64,000 nt of DNA from Acidimicrobiia bacterium (lineage in GTDB: Bacteria; Actinomycetota; Acidimicrobiia; Acidimicrobiales; Poriferisodalaceae): NCBI GenBank assembly GCA_022822525.1, contig JAJEBN010000062.1:147473-211472 (forward strand), written 5' to 3'. Under the pieces are notes generated by a model. The model did no database searches and was not told the DNA's origin. It worked only from the letters and a program-made list of their open reading frames with translations. Below, in pieces: positions 16,067 to 24,606 of this stretch. A program made the translations under genes and the position numbers. Every line of letters begins with the position of its first letter. The first letter of the stretch is position 1.

Positions 16067-17062
16067 TCAAGGGCGGTGCCGGCGTCGGCGAGGACGCCGC
16101 CGGACGAGCCGCTCATCGAGCGTCTCGCGAGGGTTTGGCTCTGCGGCGACAGCGGGGGCGGGTTCGTCGCCGGCCAGCACCGCCACGATCTTCGCGGTGT
16201 GCTCGGGAGTGCTGCCGCAGCAGGTTCCGATCACGCTCACGCCGGCGGCGCGAACCCGGTGCGAGTGAGCGGCAAGCAGTTCCGGCGTGCCGTCGTAGGC
16301 GAGCGAATGACCGTGCCACACCGGCACGCCGGCGTTCGGCTTGGAGATGACCGGAGTGTCGGGAGCGACTTGGGCAATGGCGAGCACCGCTGCTTCGGTG
16401 TCGGGCACGTTGTTGCCGCAGTTGGCACCGATGGCGGCGACTTCCAGGGGCCCCAACCGGTCGGCCAACTCGTTGCCGGTGACGCCCATCATCGTGCAGC
16501 CGGCGGTGTCGAAGCTCATCGTGACCGCGACCGGCAGATCGCTCACCCGACGTGCTGCGCGCACGGCAGCCTCGACTTCGCCGAGCGCGCTCATCGTCTC
16601 GATCCACAGCAGATCGACCCCGCCAGCATCGAGCGCTGCAGCCTGCTCGGCGAAGGCGTCTTCGCAGGCTTCGACGCTCATGTCGCCGAGCGGCGCGAGC
16701 AGCTCGCCCGTCGGGCCCATCGAGCCGGCGACCAGCACCGGCCGGTCCGACTGCTGCGTCTCAGCGTCGGCTTCGGCCCGACCGATCTGCGCAGCGGCAA
16801 TGTTGAGCTCGCGCACCTGCCGCTCGAAGCCGTGCAGTGACTGCCGGAAACAGTTGCCGCCGAAGCTGTTCGTCACGATCAAATCGGCGCCAGCCTGCAG
16901 GTAGCCCCGGTGGACGGCCCGGATCTCCTCAGGGTGGCTGAGATTCCATTCCTCAGGCGACCAACCCGCTGACAATCCGGCGGCGAACAGCTGCGTGCCC
17001 ATCGCGCCGTCGGCTACCACGTACCCCTTGGATTTCACGATGTCATGCAGTGTGACGGTCAT
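16067..17062 (-). CDS. Homocysteine S-methyltransferase-family protein
   Basis: Protein of 331 residues with the zinc-thiol methyltransferase barrel: DGAMGTQLFAAGL near residue 18, GSMGPTG near 115, GANCGNN near 215 (first zinc Cys) and GTCCGSTPEH near 285 (two further zinc Cys). These three Cys positions are the zinc ligands of betaine-homocysteine and S-methylmethionine-homocysteine methyltransferases. So it probably transfers methyl to a thiol, or selenol, acceptor. The Arg-rich C-terminal tail is extra. ATG at 17062. First gene of the operon ending with the selenoprotein (67-base gap to the next gene), which makes sulfur or selenium methyl chemistry an attractive but unproven theme. Confidence 0.85.
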   Translation of the reverse strand: MTVTLHDIVKSKGYVVADGAMGTQLFAAGLSAGWSPEEWNLSHPEEIRAVHRGYLQAGADLIVTNSFGGNCFRQSLHGFERQVRELNIAAAQIGRAEADAETQQSDRPVLVAGSMGPTGELLAPLGDMSVEACEDAFAEQAAALDAGGVDLLWIETMSALGEVEAAVRAARRVSDLPVAVTMSFDTAGCTMMGVTGNELADRLGPLEVAAIGANCGNNVPDTEAAVLAIAQVAPDTPVISKPNAGVPVWHGHSLAYDGTPELLAAHSHRVRAAGVSVIGTCCGSTPEHTAKIVAVLAGDEPAPAVAAEPNPRETLDERLVRRRPRRRRHRP

Positions 17063-17249
17063 CGGTTGGCTCAGGTCCTTGGCCGGCTCGCAGTCGCGAA
17101 GCCGTCTGGCGGGTCATGTCTCGCAGCGCAACGTATCGCCGTATTCGCTCGCCGCACCACTGGCGTTGTTGCAGGTGTTCAGGAATCCGTGGGCACCCGC
17201 TCGCTCGTCGTGCAAGCATTTCGCAACCAGAGGGTGAGAGGGGCTGGCC

Positions 17250-18002
17250 ATGGACGAAGTGACCTACGAAGTTGACGGGCACGTGGCGACGATCACGTTG
17301 AACCGGCCCGACAAGCTCAACGCGATGACCGACGAGATGTACCACGGCATCGGCGAAGCACTGCTCGCGTCCGACGCTGACCCTGCGGTGCGCTGCACGA
17401 TCGTGACCGGGACCGGCCGGGCGTTCACGTCCGGGCACGATCTCGGCGAGTTCGCGGATCGAGCCGCATGGATGCCGTGGCGGCCAGACCGGTTCGACAT
17501 CGGGCTCGAAACCGCCAAGCCCACGATCGCCGCGATCCAGGGCTATTGCCTGGCGGGCGGACTCGAGCTGGCGCTGTTCTGCGACATCCGGGTCTGCGAC
17601 GAGACCGCTCAGTTCGGCTGTCCGGAAGTGCGCTGGGCGATCCTGCACGGCTACGGCGCGCTGCGGCTGCCCGGCCTGATCGGCTCGTCGGATGCGATGC
17701 GGCTGCTGCTGACCGGATCGTTCATCGACGCTGCCGAGGCGCTGCGCATCGGGCTGGTCAGCGAGATGACTGCTCCCGAAGACCTGCAGGCAACTGCCCG
17801 CGGCATCGCCGACCAGATCGCCGCCAACGGCCCTGCCGCGATCCGCATGACCAAGGAGATGGCGCTGCGCGGCCGGGAGATGTCGCTGGCCGACGGCCTG
17901 CGGCTCTACCAGGAATACACCCGCTCGGCCTTCGCCTCCCCCGATGCAAAAGAGGGCCTGCGGGCCTTCGCCGAACGCCGCGACCCCGACTACGGCGCCT
18001 AG
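17250..18002 (+). CDS. Enoyl-CoA hydratase/isomerase
   Basis: Crotonase-fold protein of 250 residues. Seen: ITLNRPDKLNAM near residue 15, FTSGHDLGEF near 60 (first oxyanion-hole strand), GYCLAGGLELALFCDIRV near 100 (second oxyanion Gly), and PEVRWAILHGYGALRLPGLIG. Catalytic Glu of classical hydratases in the PE(V/I) segment is present. Hydrates or isomerises an acyl-CoA; exact substrate unknown. ATG 17250 has a purine-rich ribosome site (AGAGGGG, 17 to 8 bases upstream). Divergent from the methyltransferase operon across 187 bases with no other feature recognised. Confidence 0.9.
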   Translation: MDEVTYEVDGHVATITLNRPDKLNAMTDEMYHGIGEALLASDADPAVRCTIVTGTGRAFTSGHDLGEFADRAAWMPWRPDRFDIGLETAKPTIAAIQGYCLAGGLELALFCDIRVCDETAQFGCPEVRWAILHGYGALRLPGLIGSSDAMRLLLTGSFIDAAEALRIGLVSEMTAPEDLQATARGIADQIAANGPAAIRMTKEMALRGREMSLADGLRLYQEYTRSAFASPDAKEGLRAFAERRDPDYGA

Positions 18003-18014
18003 AGGCTGAGCCGG

Positions 18015-18150
18015 CGGGCGAAGCCGTGGCCCGAGCGGCCCGTGAGCGCAAGCGAACAAGAGCGGCAAGCACGGGGCTGAGCCCTGGGACCCGAGCGGCC
18101 CGTGGGCGCAAGCGAACAAGAGCGGCAAGCACAGGGCGAAGCTGGGGCCG
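18015..18150 (+). repeat. Two tandem copies of a dispersed GC-rich repeat (60-bp period)
   Basis: CCGAGCGGCCCGTGAGCG begins at 18031 and recurs 60 bases later at 18091 with about 46 of 60 bases kept, each preceded by GGCTGAGCC. Related copies lie at 31169 and 49558. The unit fills the gap between the enoyl-CoA hydratase and CaiB genes. It resembles a REP-type extragenic repeat; no coding role seen. Confidence 0.7.
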
Positions 18151-18204
18151 AGCAGGATCGGTACGATCCGGGCCCGCTGGGGCTGACGGCGATCCAGGGG
18201 TGAT

Positions 18205-20754
18205 GTGCGAGGCGTTCGGGTACTGGATCTGAGCGATGGGTGTGCAGGCGCGTACTGCGCTCGGCTGCTCGCGATGACCGGTGCCGATGTCGTGGTGGGC
18301 GAGCCGCCGGAAGGATCGCGCCTGCGGCGATCGCGTGCGATCGACACCGATGCCGGACCAGTCTCGGCGGCGTGGGAGTACCTGCGAGCCAACACGGCCA
18401 GCGTCGTCGTCGATCCCGGGACATCGCTGGCTGAGCTGGCCGGCGATTTCGACGTGGTCGTGCTGGACGTGCACGGCGATCTGACCTCGACGCAAGCGGA
18501 GATCGCGGCGGCGCGCGAGGCGCACCCCCGGCTGGTGGCAGCAGCCGTCACGCCGTACGGGTTCACCGGACCGAAGTCGGCATGGCGCGCAGGTCCTCTC
18601 GAACACTGGGCGCTGGGCGGGCACATGAGCCTCAACGGCGAGCCGGATCGGCACCCGCTGCCCGGCGGCGGTCCGTGGCTCACGCATCTGGTCGGGGCGA
18701 CTGCTGCGATCGGCATCCAGGCTGCGCTGGTCAACGCCGCCACGACAGGCTGTGGCGATCTGGTGGAGGTGTCGGCGCTGGAGGCGCTGGCCAACGCCCA
18801 CCAGTGGAGCTTCAGCCTCTACACCCACAACGGTGTCACCAAGCGCCGGTGGGGGAACCGCTTCGGCGAGCAGCACCATCCGCTGGCGCTCTATGAGTGC
18901 AGCGACGGCTGGATCTGCATCGCGTCCGTTTCGATCCACCAGTGGGAAGGCTTCTGCGTCGCCATGGATCAGGTGGAGTTGCTGGCGCGGGACGACCTCT
19001 ATGTCCCCGCGGTGCGATTCGACCACGCCGACGAGCTCGACGAGATCATCTCCGCCTGGGCCGCCACGAAAACCGTCGCCGATGCCGTCGCCGACTTGCA
19101 GGACAACCAGGTTCCCTCCGGACCGGTCGCCAGTCTCGACGACATGCTGGCCAGCCCGCAGCTCGCCGCACGCGGCTACTGGCAACACCTCGACGTCGTC
19201 GACACTCCGACCAGTGGCGTCCGGCAAGACGCATCAGGCGCTGCCGAAGCGTCAACTGGGCGCCCCCCGACAGGCGGCCCGCACGGCGGCATCGCAGCGA
19301 GTGCGGACGGATCAGCCGCTGCCGACGGGCCGACGGCGCGGCTGCCGGGCCCGCCGGCACGCATCGAGGGCGCGACACCGCAGTTCCGCCGCGCGCCGGC
19401 ACTCGGCGCGGGCCCCGACGGCACAGCCTCGTACGAACGGGGCTGGCCCGACGGCGTCAAGCCGCTGGCGGGTGTGCGCGTGGTCGAGTTCACGATCGCC
19501 TGGGCAGGCCCGTTGGTCTGCCGCATGCTCGCCGATCTCGGCGCCGATGTCATCAAGATCGAGCACCCCACCGCACGCGGCCTCGCGATGCCGCCCGCCG
19601 AAATGATCCAGGCTGAGCGCGGCGGCTGGGAATGGGGGCAGCTTCCCGGGCCGCTGTCGCGCAACGGCATCTTCCTGAACAACGATCCCGGCGATGACTG
19701 GTTTAACCGGCTCGGTCACTGGAACAAGATGAACCGCTCGAAGCGGGGTCTCTGCTTGGACCTGAAGGCTCCCGGCGGGCGGGACGTGCTGCGCAGGCTC
19801 GTCGAGACAGCAGACATCGTGGTGAACAACTACAGCCCCCGCGGCGTTCGCTCTGCGGGCATCACGGCCGCCGAGCTCCGCGAGATGAATCCCGCCATCG
19901 TGACGCTCGACATGTCCGGCTTTGGCGCCACCGGACCTGACGCCGAGCGCATCAGCTGGGGACCTGTGCTCGATGCTGCCTCCGGTCTGGCATCCACTAC
20001 CGGCTACCCGGACTCGGGTCCGTACAAGCAGGGCATCGCATTCCCCGATGTCGTCGGCGGTCTGCACGGCACGGTCATTGCGCTGGCCGCGCTGTGGCAG
20101 CACTGGCGCACCGGCGAGCCCGTCGCTGTTGAGCTGTCGCAGCTTGAGACAGCGATCAATGTCGCCGGCGACCAGTTCGTCGAAGCCTCGATGCGTCCGG
20201 CCGGCGCGATGCCCCCACCCCGCCGCGGCGCCCGCACACCAGACGCTGCACCCTCGGGCGTGTATCAGTGCCGCGGCCAAGACGCCTGGCTGGCCCTGAC
20301 AATCGAGGACGACACAGCCTGGCAAGCACTGGCCCGGGTGCTCGACGATCCAGCATGCGACCCCAAGTGGACGACCGCCACCGCGCGCCATGCCGATCAC
20401 GACGCCATCGACATCCTGATCGAGCGCTGGACAGCAACCCGAGACAAACACGAAGCAGCCGCTGCCTTGCAAACGGCCGGCATAGCCGCCTCAGCAGTCA
20501 TGACGATCGCCGACATCGTCAACGACGACCACAGTGCAGCTCGCGGCCTGATGGTCGACCACGCCCGCCCAGGCGGGCAACCCCAGCGCTTCCCCGGCCT
20601 CCCGTTCCGCTTCGACACCACGCCAGCCGCCCTCAGCCCTCCCCCCAAGCTCGGCCAGCACAACGACAAGATCCTGACCGAGCTCGGCTACACCCCCGCC
20701 GAGATCACCGGCCTCTACGACACCGACACCATCGCCAATCAACCACCCGACTGA
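18205..20754 (+). CDS. Double CaiB/BaiF (class III) CoA-transferase
   Basis: Protein of 849 residues with two class III CoA-transferase modules joined by an Ala/Gly/Pro-rich linker (about 335-415). The second module has the standard start GVRVVEFTIAWAGPLVCRML, NNYSPRGV, GFGATGPD and FPDVVGG, whose Asp matches the catalytic Asp of formyl-CoA transferase. The first begins GVRVLDLSDGCAGAYCARLL but has GPWLTHLVGA where the Asp should be, so it may be a structural partner. Class III enzymes normally form interlocked dimers, so the fusion could give an intramolecular heterodimer. GTG at 18205 with AGGGG five bases upstream. Substrate unknown; context is acyl-CoA breakdown. Confidence 0.85.
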   Translation: MRGVRVLDLSDGCAGAYCARLLAMTGADVVVGEPPEGSRLRRSRAIDTDAGPVSAAWEYLRANTASVVVDPGTSLAELAGDFDVVVLDVHGDLTSTQAEIAAAREAHPRLVAAAVTPYGFTGPKSAWRAGPLEHWALGGHMSLNGEPDRHPLPGGGPWLTHLVGATAAIGIQAALVNAATTGCGDLVEVSALEALANAHQWSFSLYTHNGVTKRRWGNRFGEQHHPLALYECSDGWICIASVSIHQWEGFCVAMDQVELLARDDLYVPAVRFDHADELDEIISAWAATKTVADAVADLQDNQVPSGPVASLDDMLASPQLAARGYWQHLDVVDTPTSGVRQDASGAAEASTGRPPTGGPHGGIAASADGSAAADGPTARLPGPPARIEGATPQFRRAPALGAGPDGTASYERGWPDGVKPLAGVRVVEFTIAWAGPLVCRMLADLGADVIKIEHPTARGLAMPPAEMIQAERGGWEWGQLPGPLSRNGIFLNNDPGDDWFNRLGHWNKMNRSKRGLCLDLKAPGGRDVLRRLVETADIVVNNYSPRGVRSAGITAAELREMNPAIVTLDMSGFGATGPDAERISWGPVLDAASGLASTTGYPDSGPYKQGIAFPDVVGGLHGTVIALAALWQHWRTGEPVAVELSQLETAINVAGDQFVEASMRPAGAMPPPRRGARTPDAAPSGVYQCRGQDAWLALTIEDDTAWQALARVLDDPACDPKWTTATARHADHDAIDILIERWTATRDKHEAAAALQTAGIAASAVMTIADIVNDDHSAARGLMVDHARPGGQPQRFPGLPFRFDTTPAALSPPPKLGQHNDKILTELGYTPAEITGLYDTDTIANQPPD

Positions 20755-20785
20755 CCACGCCGACGGCAAAGACCCGACCCCGATA

Positions 20786-20866
20786 GCTGTGGCGGCGGCA
20801 GGGGAACTCTGCGAGGTTGGCACCTGCTGGATTCCCGGAGCAGAGGGCACCTGCCGCCGCCACAGC
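20786..20866 (-). repeat. Structured repeat, copy B (covarying nested hairpin)
   Basis: 81-nt element between convergent genes, 21 bases after the stop of the minus-strand SDR. Outer 17-bp perfect stem (20786-20802 with 20850-20866), inner CTCTGC/GCAGAG (20807-20812 with 20840-20845), 27-nt loop. Against copy A (7578-7656) 21 of 27 loop bases are identical, including GTT and CCTGCTGGA; stem differences are compensated. Same orientation relative to the preceding minus-strand gene as copy A. Confidence 0.75.
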
Positions 20867-20887
20867 GGGCGCACCCCGGGCGCGCGC

Positions 20888-21658
20888 CTAGGCCATGGTG
20901 AGGCCGCCGCTGACTGACAGCGTCTGCCCGGTGATGTAGCCCGCTTCCTCGCTGCACAGGAACACGACGGCAGCAGCGACCTCGTGCGGCTGCCCGATCC
21001 GCTTCATCGGCACAGCCCGAGCCATCGCCCCGATGATCTTGTCGCTCGTGTCGGTGGCCGCGGCGATCTCCTCCAGCAGCGGGGTGTCGGTCGGCCCCGG
21101 ACACACCACGTTGGCGGTGATGCCGCGGCGCGCCACTTCGCGGGCGATGGTCTTGGTGAACGCGATCACACCGCCCTTGGCGCCCGCGTAGACGGCCTCG
21201 CCCGAGGAACCGACTCGGCCGGCATCGGAGCCGATGTTCACGATCCGCCCGAAGCCCGCTTCGATCATGGCGGGCAGGCATCCGTGCGTCGTGCGAAGCG
21301 GACCCTTGTAGTTGATCTCGATGATCCGGTCCCAGAAGTCCTCGTCGGTCGCCACGAACGGAGTCAGCACATCCCAGCCGGCGCAGTTGACCAGCACTTC
21401 GACTGGCCCGAGTTCGTTCGCCACCGTCTGCAGGCCGCCCGAGACGGCAGCGGCATCGGCCACGTCCATCTCGACGGCGATGGCTGTGCCGCCCGCGGCG
21501 TTGATCATGGCGGCGGTCTCGGTGGCTTCGGGCACCCGCAGGTCGGTCACCGCCACACGCCGGCCGTCGCGGGCCAGCCCCAGGCAGATCTCGCGGCCGA
21601 TGCCTCTGCCGCCACCAGTCACCAGGGCCACCCGGGCTGTGCTGTCTGGGTCGCTCAC
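20888..21658 (-). CDS. SDR-family oxidoreductase (BadH-like)
   Basis: Short-chain dehydrogenase of 256 residues. Seen: [11 protein letters not shown] (NAD-binding TGxxxGIG) near residue 15, VNCAGWD (NNAG-type) near 88, and the catalytic Ser...YAGAKGG (Y-x-x-x-K) near 150-160, then PGPTDTP. Sequence pattern is like 3-oxoacyl reductases and 2-hydroxycyclohexanecarboxyl-CoA dehydrogenase BadH. Asp after the second strand (VTDLR) points to NAD. GTG at 21658 is preferred to the upstream TTG 21676 because AGGAG lies six bases before it. Probably oxidises a hydroxyacyl-CoA in the same catabolic group as its neighbours. Structured repeat B follows its stop. Confidence 0.88.
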   Translation of the reverse strand: MSDPDSTARVALVTGGGRGIGREICLGLARDGRRVAVTDLRVPEATETAAMINAAGGTAIAVEMDVADAAAVSGGLQTVANELGPVEVLVNCAGWDVLTPFVATDEDFWDRIIEINYKGPLRTTHGCLPAMIEAGFGRIVNIGSDAGRVGSSGEAVYAGAKGGVIAFTKTIAREVARRGITANVVCPGPTDTPLLEEIAAATDTSDKIIGAMARAVPMKRIGQPHEVAAAVVFLCSEEAGYITGQTLSVSGGLTMA

Positions 21659-21697
21659 GTCGTCTCCTGTCGTCAAGCGCTTGGGCCGTGAGGTGCT

Positions 21698-22726
21698 CTA
21701 GGAGCGGGTGGCCTGCGCCACGTCGCCCCACTTGTGGACCATGTCGGGGTCCTTGCGGATCTGTTCCTCCGCCAGGTACATCACCACCCGGCTTGCGGTG
21801 CCCGCGTAGCGGTCCTTGAGACGGTCGGCCATCTCGTTCCAGGGAGCGACCAGCGCGAAATGCTCCAGCATGTCGTCGGTGATGCAGTCGGCCATGCCGG
21901 CGATGTCGCCCGCGGCCATGCGCTCGCGCAGCGCCGAGGTCACGCCCTCATAGCCCAGGTCGGTGAACTGGAACGAGTAGTTCGGCGTGGTGCCGTAGAA
22001 CGCGATCTGCGTCTTGGCCCGCCGCACGAGCGGCGCCAGCTCGTCGGGGGAGTCGCCCGGTGCGGCGAACACCGGCACGATCAGGTCGACCTCGCTGGCG
22101 TCGCGGCCGGCCCGCTCGGCGCCCTGGGCCACCTCGGGCAGCAGCCGCTCGCGGATGTAGTGCATGGTGTGCATCGGGTGCACGTGCACGCCGTCGGCAA
22201 CCTCGCCGGCCACCCGGTTCATGATGGGTCCCACCGAGGAGATGTCGACCTTGACATCGCCGTAGTCGTGGTTGCGCGGCGTCCACTGCGCCGGCAGCAG
22301 GCTCAGGTTGAAGAACTCGCCCTCGTAGCTGAGCTTCTCTTCTCGCCGGAAAGCCCGCAGGCAGGCCTGCACTGCTGCCACGTAGTCGCGCATGCGCGCG
22401 GCCGGCCGATCGAACTCGACCCCATAGCGCCGCACGATGTGGCCTTTCACCTGGCTGCCGAGGCCGAGACGGAAGCGGCCTTGGGTCTCGCCGGCAAGCT
22501 CCCAGGCAATCTGCGCCGACACCATCGGGCTGCGGGGGAATGCCACCGCGATGCCGGTGGTGAACGTCAGGCTGGGCGCTGCCATGGCGGCCGCGGCGAG
22601 CTGCATCCACGGCACCTGGCCGGTCTCGGTGTAGAGCATCCCCGAGAAACCGGCGCCCTCGACCTTGCGAGCCAGGTCCGTCGCGTCGCTCCAGGACGAT
22701 GAGCCGGTCATGAGGTCGAATTCCAC
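21698..22726 (-). CDS. LLM-class F420-dependent oxidoreductase (3), TIGR03617-like
   Basis: Luciferase-like protein of 342 residues: GFSGMLYTETGQVPWMQLAAAAMA, TTGIAVAFPRSPM, GRFRLGLGSQVKGHIVRRYG (cofactor-loop region) and a long C-terminal domain ending in a helix-rich tail. The pattern TE(T)...P(W/F)...A and RFRLGLGSQ is typical of TIGR03617-type F420-dependent enzymes in actinobacteria; cofactor inferred, substrate unknown. GTG at 22726 is chosen over the much longer open frame because AGGAGG lies seven bases upstream. Divergent from the acyl-CoA synthetase across about 105 bases, suggesting shared control. Confidence 0.85.
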   Translation of the reverse strand: MEFDLMTGSSSWSDATDLARKVEGAGFSGMLYTETGQVPWMQLAAAAMAAPSLTFTTGIAVAFPRSPMVSAQIAWELAGETQGRFRLGLGSQVKGHIVRRYGVEFDRPAARMRDYVAAVQACLRAFRREEKLSYEGEFFNLSLLPAQWTPRNHDYGDVKVDISSVGPIMNRVAGEVADGVHVHPMHTMHYIRERLLPEVAQGAERAGRDASEVDLIVPVFAAPGDSPDELAPLVRRAKTQIAFYGTTPNYSFQFTDLGYEGVTSALRERMAAGDIAGMADCITDDMLEHFALVAPWNEMADRLKDRYAGTASRVVMYLAEEQIRKDPDMVHKWGDVAQATRS

Positions 22727-22831
22727 GATGTGCCTCCTGTGAGCACGAACTCGCTCAAGGTAGCCCCCGCCGACCCGCCGCGTCGCGGGCAGGACGGGCA
22801 GCGCGCGGCATCGCTCGCATACGCTGCGGCC

Positions 22832-24463
22832 ATGTCCAAGGGTGCGACCTATGACTGGCTGCTGCTGGGCGACGCCGTCGATCGTGCGGCTCGCACGTGG
22901 GGCGACCGTCCGGCGGTGATCTTCGGCGACCGGCGCTGGAGCTACGCCGACTTCGCCGCCGAAGTCGACCGCGTGGCCAAGGGGCTGATGGCGCTCGGCG
23001 CCGAGCGCGGCGACCACGTGGCCGTGTGGATGACCAACCTGCCCGAGTGGCTGTGGCTGCAGTACGCGATTCCCAAGGTGGGCGGCTGCATCGTGCCGCT
23101 CAACACCCGGTACCGCACCGACGATGTGGCGTACACGGTGGCGCAGTCGGAGAGCCGGTTCATGATCTCGCTCGACCAGTCGGGGCCGATCGACTACCGC
23201 CAGATGCTCTGCGAGGCCTACCCGGAAATCACTGCCGCCGGGCACCTGGAGCAATTGGTGTTCACCGGTGCCGACCGTGACGACGTCTTGACCGATGCGA
23301 TGAGCTGGGACGATCTGCTCGCTGCGGGGGAGCGCATCTCCGATGAGCAGCTGGCCGAGCGCGCCGCCAGCGTAACCGTCGACGACCGCATGATGCTGGC
23401 CTACACCTCCGGCACGACCGGCCACCCCAAGGGGGTCGTGCACACCCACCGCCCGCTGCGCAACAGCCGTGAGCGCTCGATGCTGCTGGGCCACACGGCC
23501 AACGACGTCCACATGAGCTACTTGCCGCTGTTCCACCTGTTCGGCTTCGGCGAGGTGTCGATACAGGCGGTGCTCACCGGCGGCTGCCAGGTGCTGTTCG
23601 ACGTCTTCGACCCCGCAGCGGTGCTAGCGGAGGTGGAGGCACATGGCGGCACCGTGCTGCACGGATTCGACTCGCACTGGGGCGACTTGCTGCGAGCTCA
23701 AGACGAGCACCCCCGCGACATGACCAGCCTGCGCATGGGAACGCTCGCCGCGGGCATGGAGTCGTCCACCCCGATTGCCCGACGGGCTCAAGAAGTGTTC
23801 TGCCCGACGATCTCAGGCTGGGGCATGAGCGAATCGTGGGCGTTCGTCAGCTGCAGCCACCCCACCCACTCCGTCGAGCAACGCACCGAGGCATCGGGCT
23901 ACCCGATGGACGGCATCGAGTACCAGATCCGCGACCTCGACACCGGCGAAGAATGCCCGCCCGACACCCCCGGAGCGCTGTTCGTCCGCGGCTACACCGT
24001 GATGGAGGAGTACTGGCGCCGCCCCGAGGCCACGGCCGAAGTGCTCGGCGACGACGGCTGGCTCGACACCGGCGACATCGCCAGGATGCGCCCCGACGGC
24101 CACGCCGTCTTCATCGGCCGCCACAAGGACATGCTCAAGGTCGGCGGGGAGAACGTCTCACCAGCCGAAGTGGAGGGCTACCTGCTCGAAGTCGACGGCG
24201 TCGAGCAGATAGCCGTAGTCGGCTACCCCGACCCCCGCTTGGTCGAGGTCCCGGTGGCCTTCGTCCAGCTCACTGCCACAGCCCCGCCCGACATCACCGA
24301 ACAGTCACTCATCGAGCGCTGTCAAGGCCGCATCGCCAGCTTCAAGATCCCCCGCCACGTGATCTTCGTCAAGGAAATGCCAGCCACCCCCTCAGGCAAG
24401 ATCCGCAAAGTAGAACTCCGCGACTGGGCCCTCGAAGACCTCGGCGACCCCAGCCACGCCTAA
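22832..24463 (+). CDS. Acyl-CoA synthetase (AMP-forming)
   Basis: ANL-superfamily ligase of 543 residues that activates a carboxylic acid with ATP and CoA. Seen in order: AYTSGTTGHPKGVVHTHR (P-loop) near residue 190, the GWGMSESW motif near 330, WLDTGDIA near 410, KDMLKVGGENVSPAEVE near 435, and the C-terminal catalytic Lys in PSGKIRK near 522. The FadD-like arrangement suggests a fatty or aromatic acid. ATG at 22832 is used; the 34-codon upstream extension is low complexity and overlaps the promoter region. Ends in convergence with an acyl-CoA dehydrogenase, with a nested hairpin between. Confidence 0.9.
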   Translation: MSKGATYDWLLLGDAVDRAARTWGDRPAVIFGDRRWSYADFAAEVDRVAKGLMALGAERGDHVAVWMTNLPEWLWLQYAIPKVGGCIVPLNTRYRTDDVAYTVAQSESRFMISLDQSGPIDYRQMLCEAYPEITAAGHLEQLVFTGADRDDVLTDAMSWDDLLAAGERISDEQLAERAASVTVDDRMMLAYTSGTTGHPKGVVHTHRPLRNSRERSMLLGHTANDVHMSYLPLFHLFGFGEVSIQAVLTGGCQVLFDVFDPAAVLAEVEAHGGTVLHGFDSHWGDLLRAQDEHPRDMTSLRMGTLAAGMESSTPIARRAQEVFCPTISGWGMSESWAFVSCSHPTHSVEQRTEASGYPMDGIEYQIRDLDTGEECPPDTPGALFVRGYTVMEEYWRRPEATAEVLGDDGWLDTGDIARMRPDGHAVFIGRHKDMLKVGGENVSPAEVEGYLLEVDGVEQIAVVGYPDPRLVEVPVAFVQLTATAPPDITEQSLIERCQGRIASFKIPRHVIFVKEMPATPSGKIRKVELRDWALEDLGDPSHA

Positions 24464-24478
24464 GACCCGAGGACGCGA

Positions 24479-24595
24479 GGGTCGGGCCGAAGCGTGGTCT
24501 CCGCGCGCAGTCATGAAGCGGCCCCAAGCACGCCAAACCTGCACACAAGGCGCTTCATCTGTTTGAAGCACGGAGGCCATGCCTCGGTGCGACCC
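24479..24595. repeat. Nested hairpin C between convergent genes
   Basis: Arms 24479-24503 and 24571-24595 pair over 25 positions (two mismatches, three G-T). Inside, ATGAAGCG (24513-24520) pairs perfectly with CGCTTCAT (24551-24558) around a 30-nt loop. Lies between stops at 24463 (+) and 24607 (-). Same layout as repeats A and B (long outer stem, inner stem, about 30-nt loop) but unrelated loop sequence. May be a two-way terminator or a structured RNA. Confidence 0.6.
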
Positions 24596-24606
24596 GGGTT
24601 CAGCTA

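Noticed and set aside
17063..17249. SAM- or SAH-type riboswitch ahead of the homocysteine methyltransferase-like gene
   Set aside because: I could not find a consistent pseudoknot or known motif core; only weak GC stems.
22730..22831. Longer N-terminus of the acyl-CoA synthetase
   Set aside because: The extra 34 codons are low complexity, overlap the divergent promoter region and precede the family start at ATG 22832.
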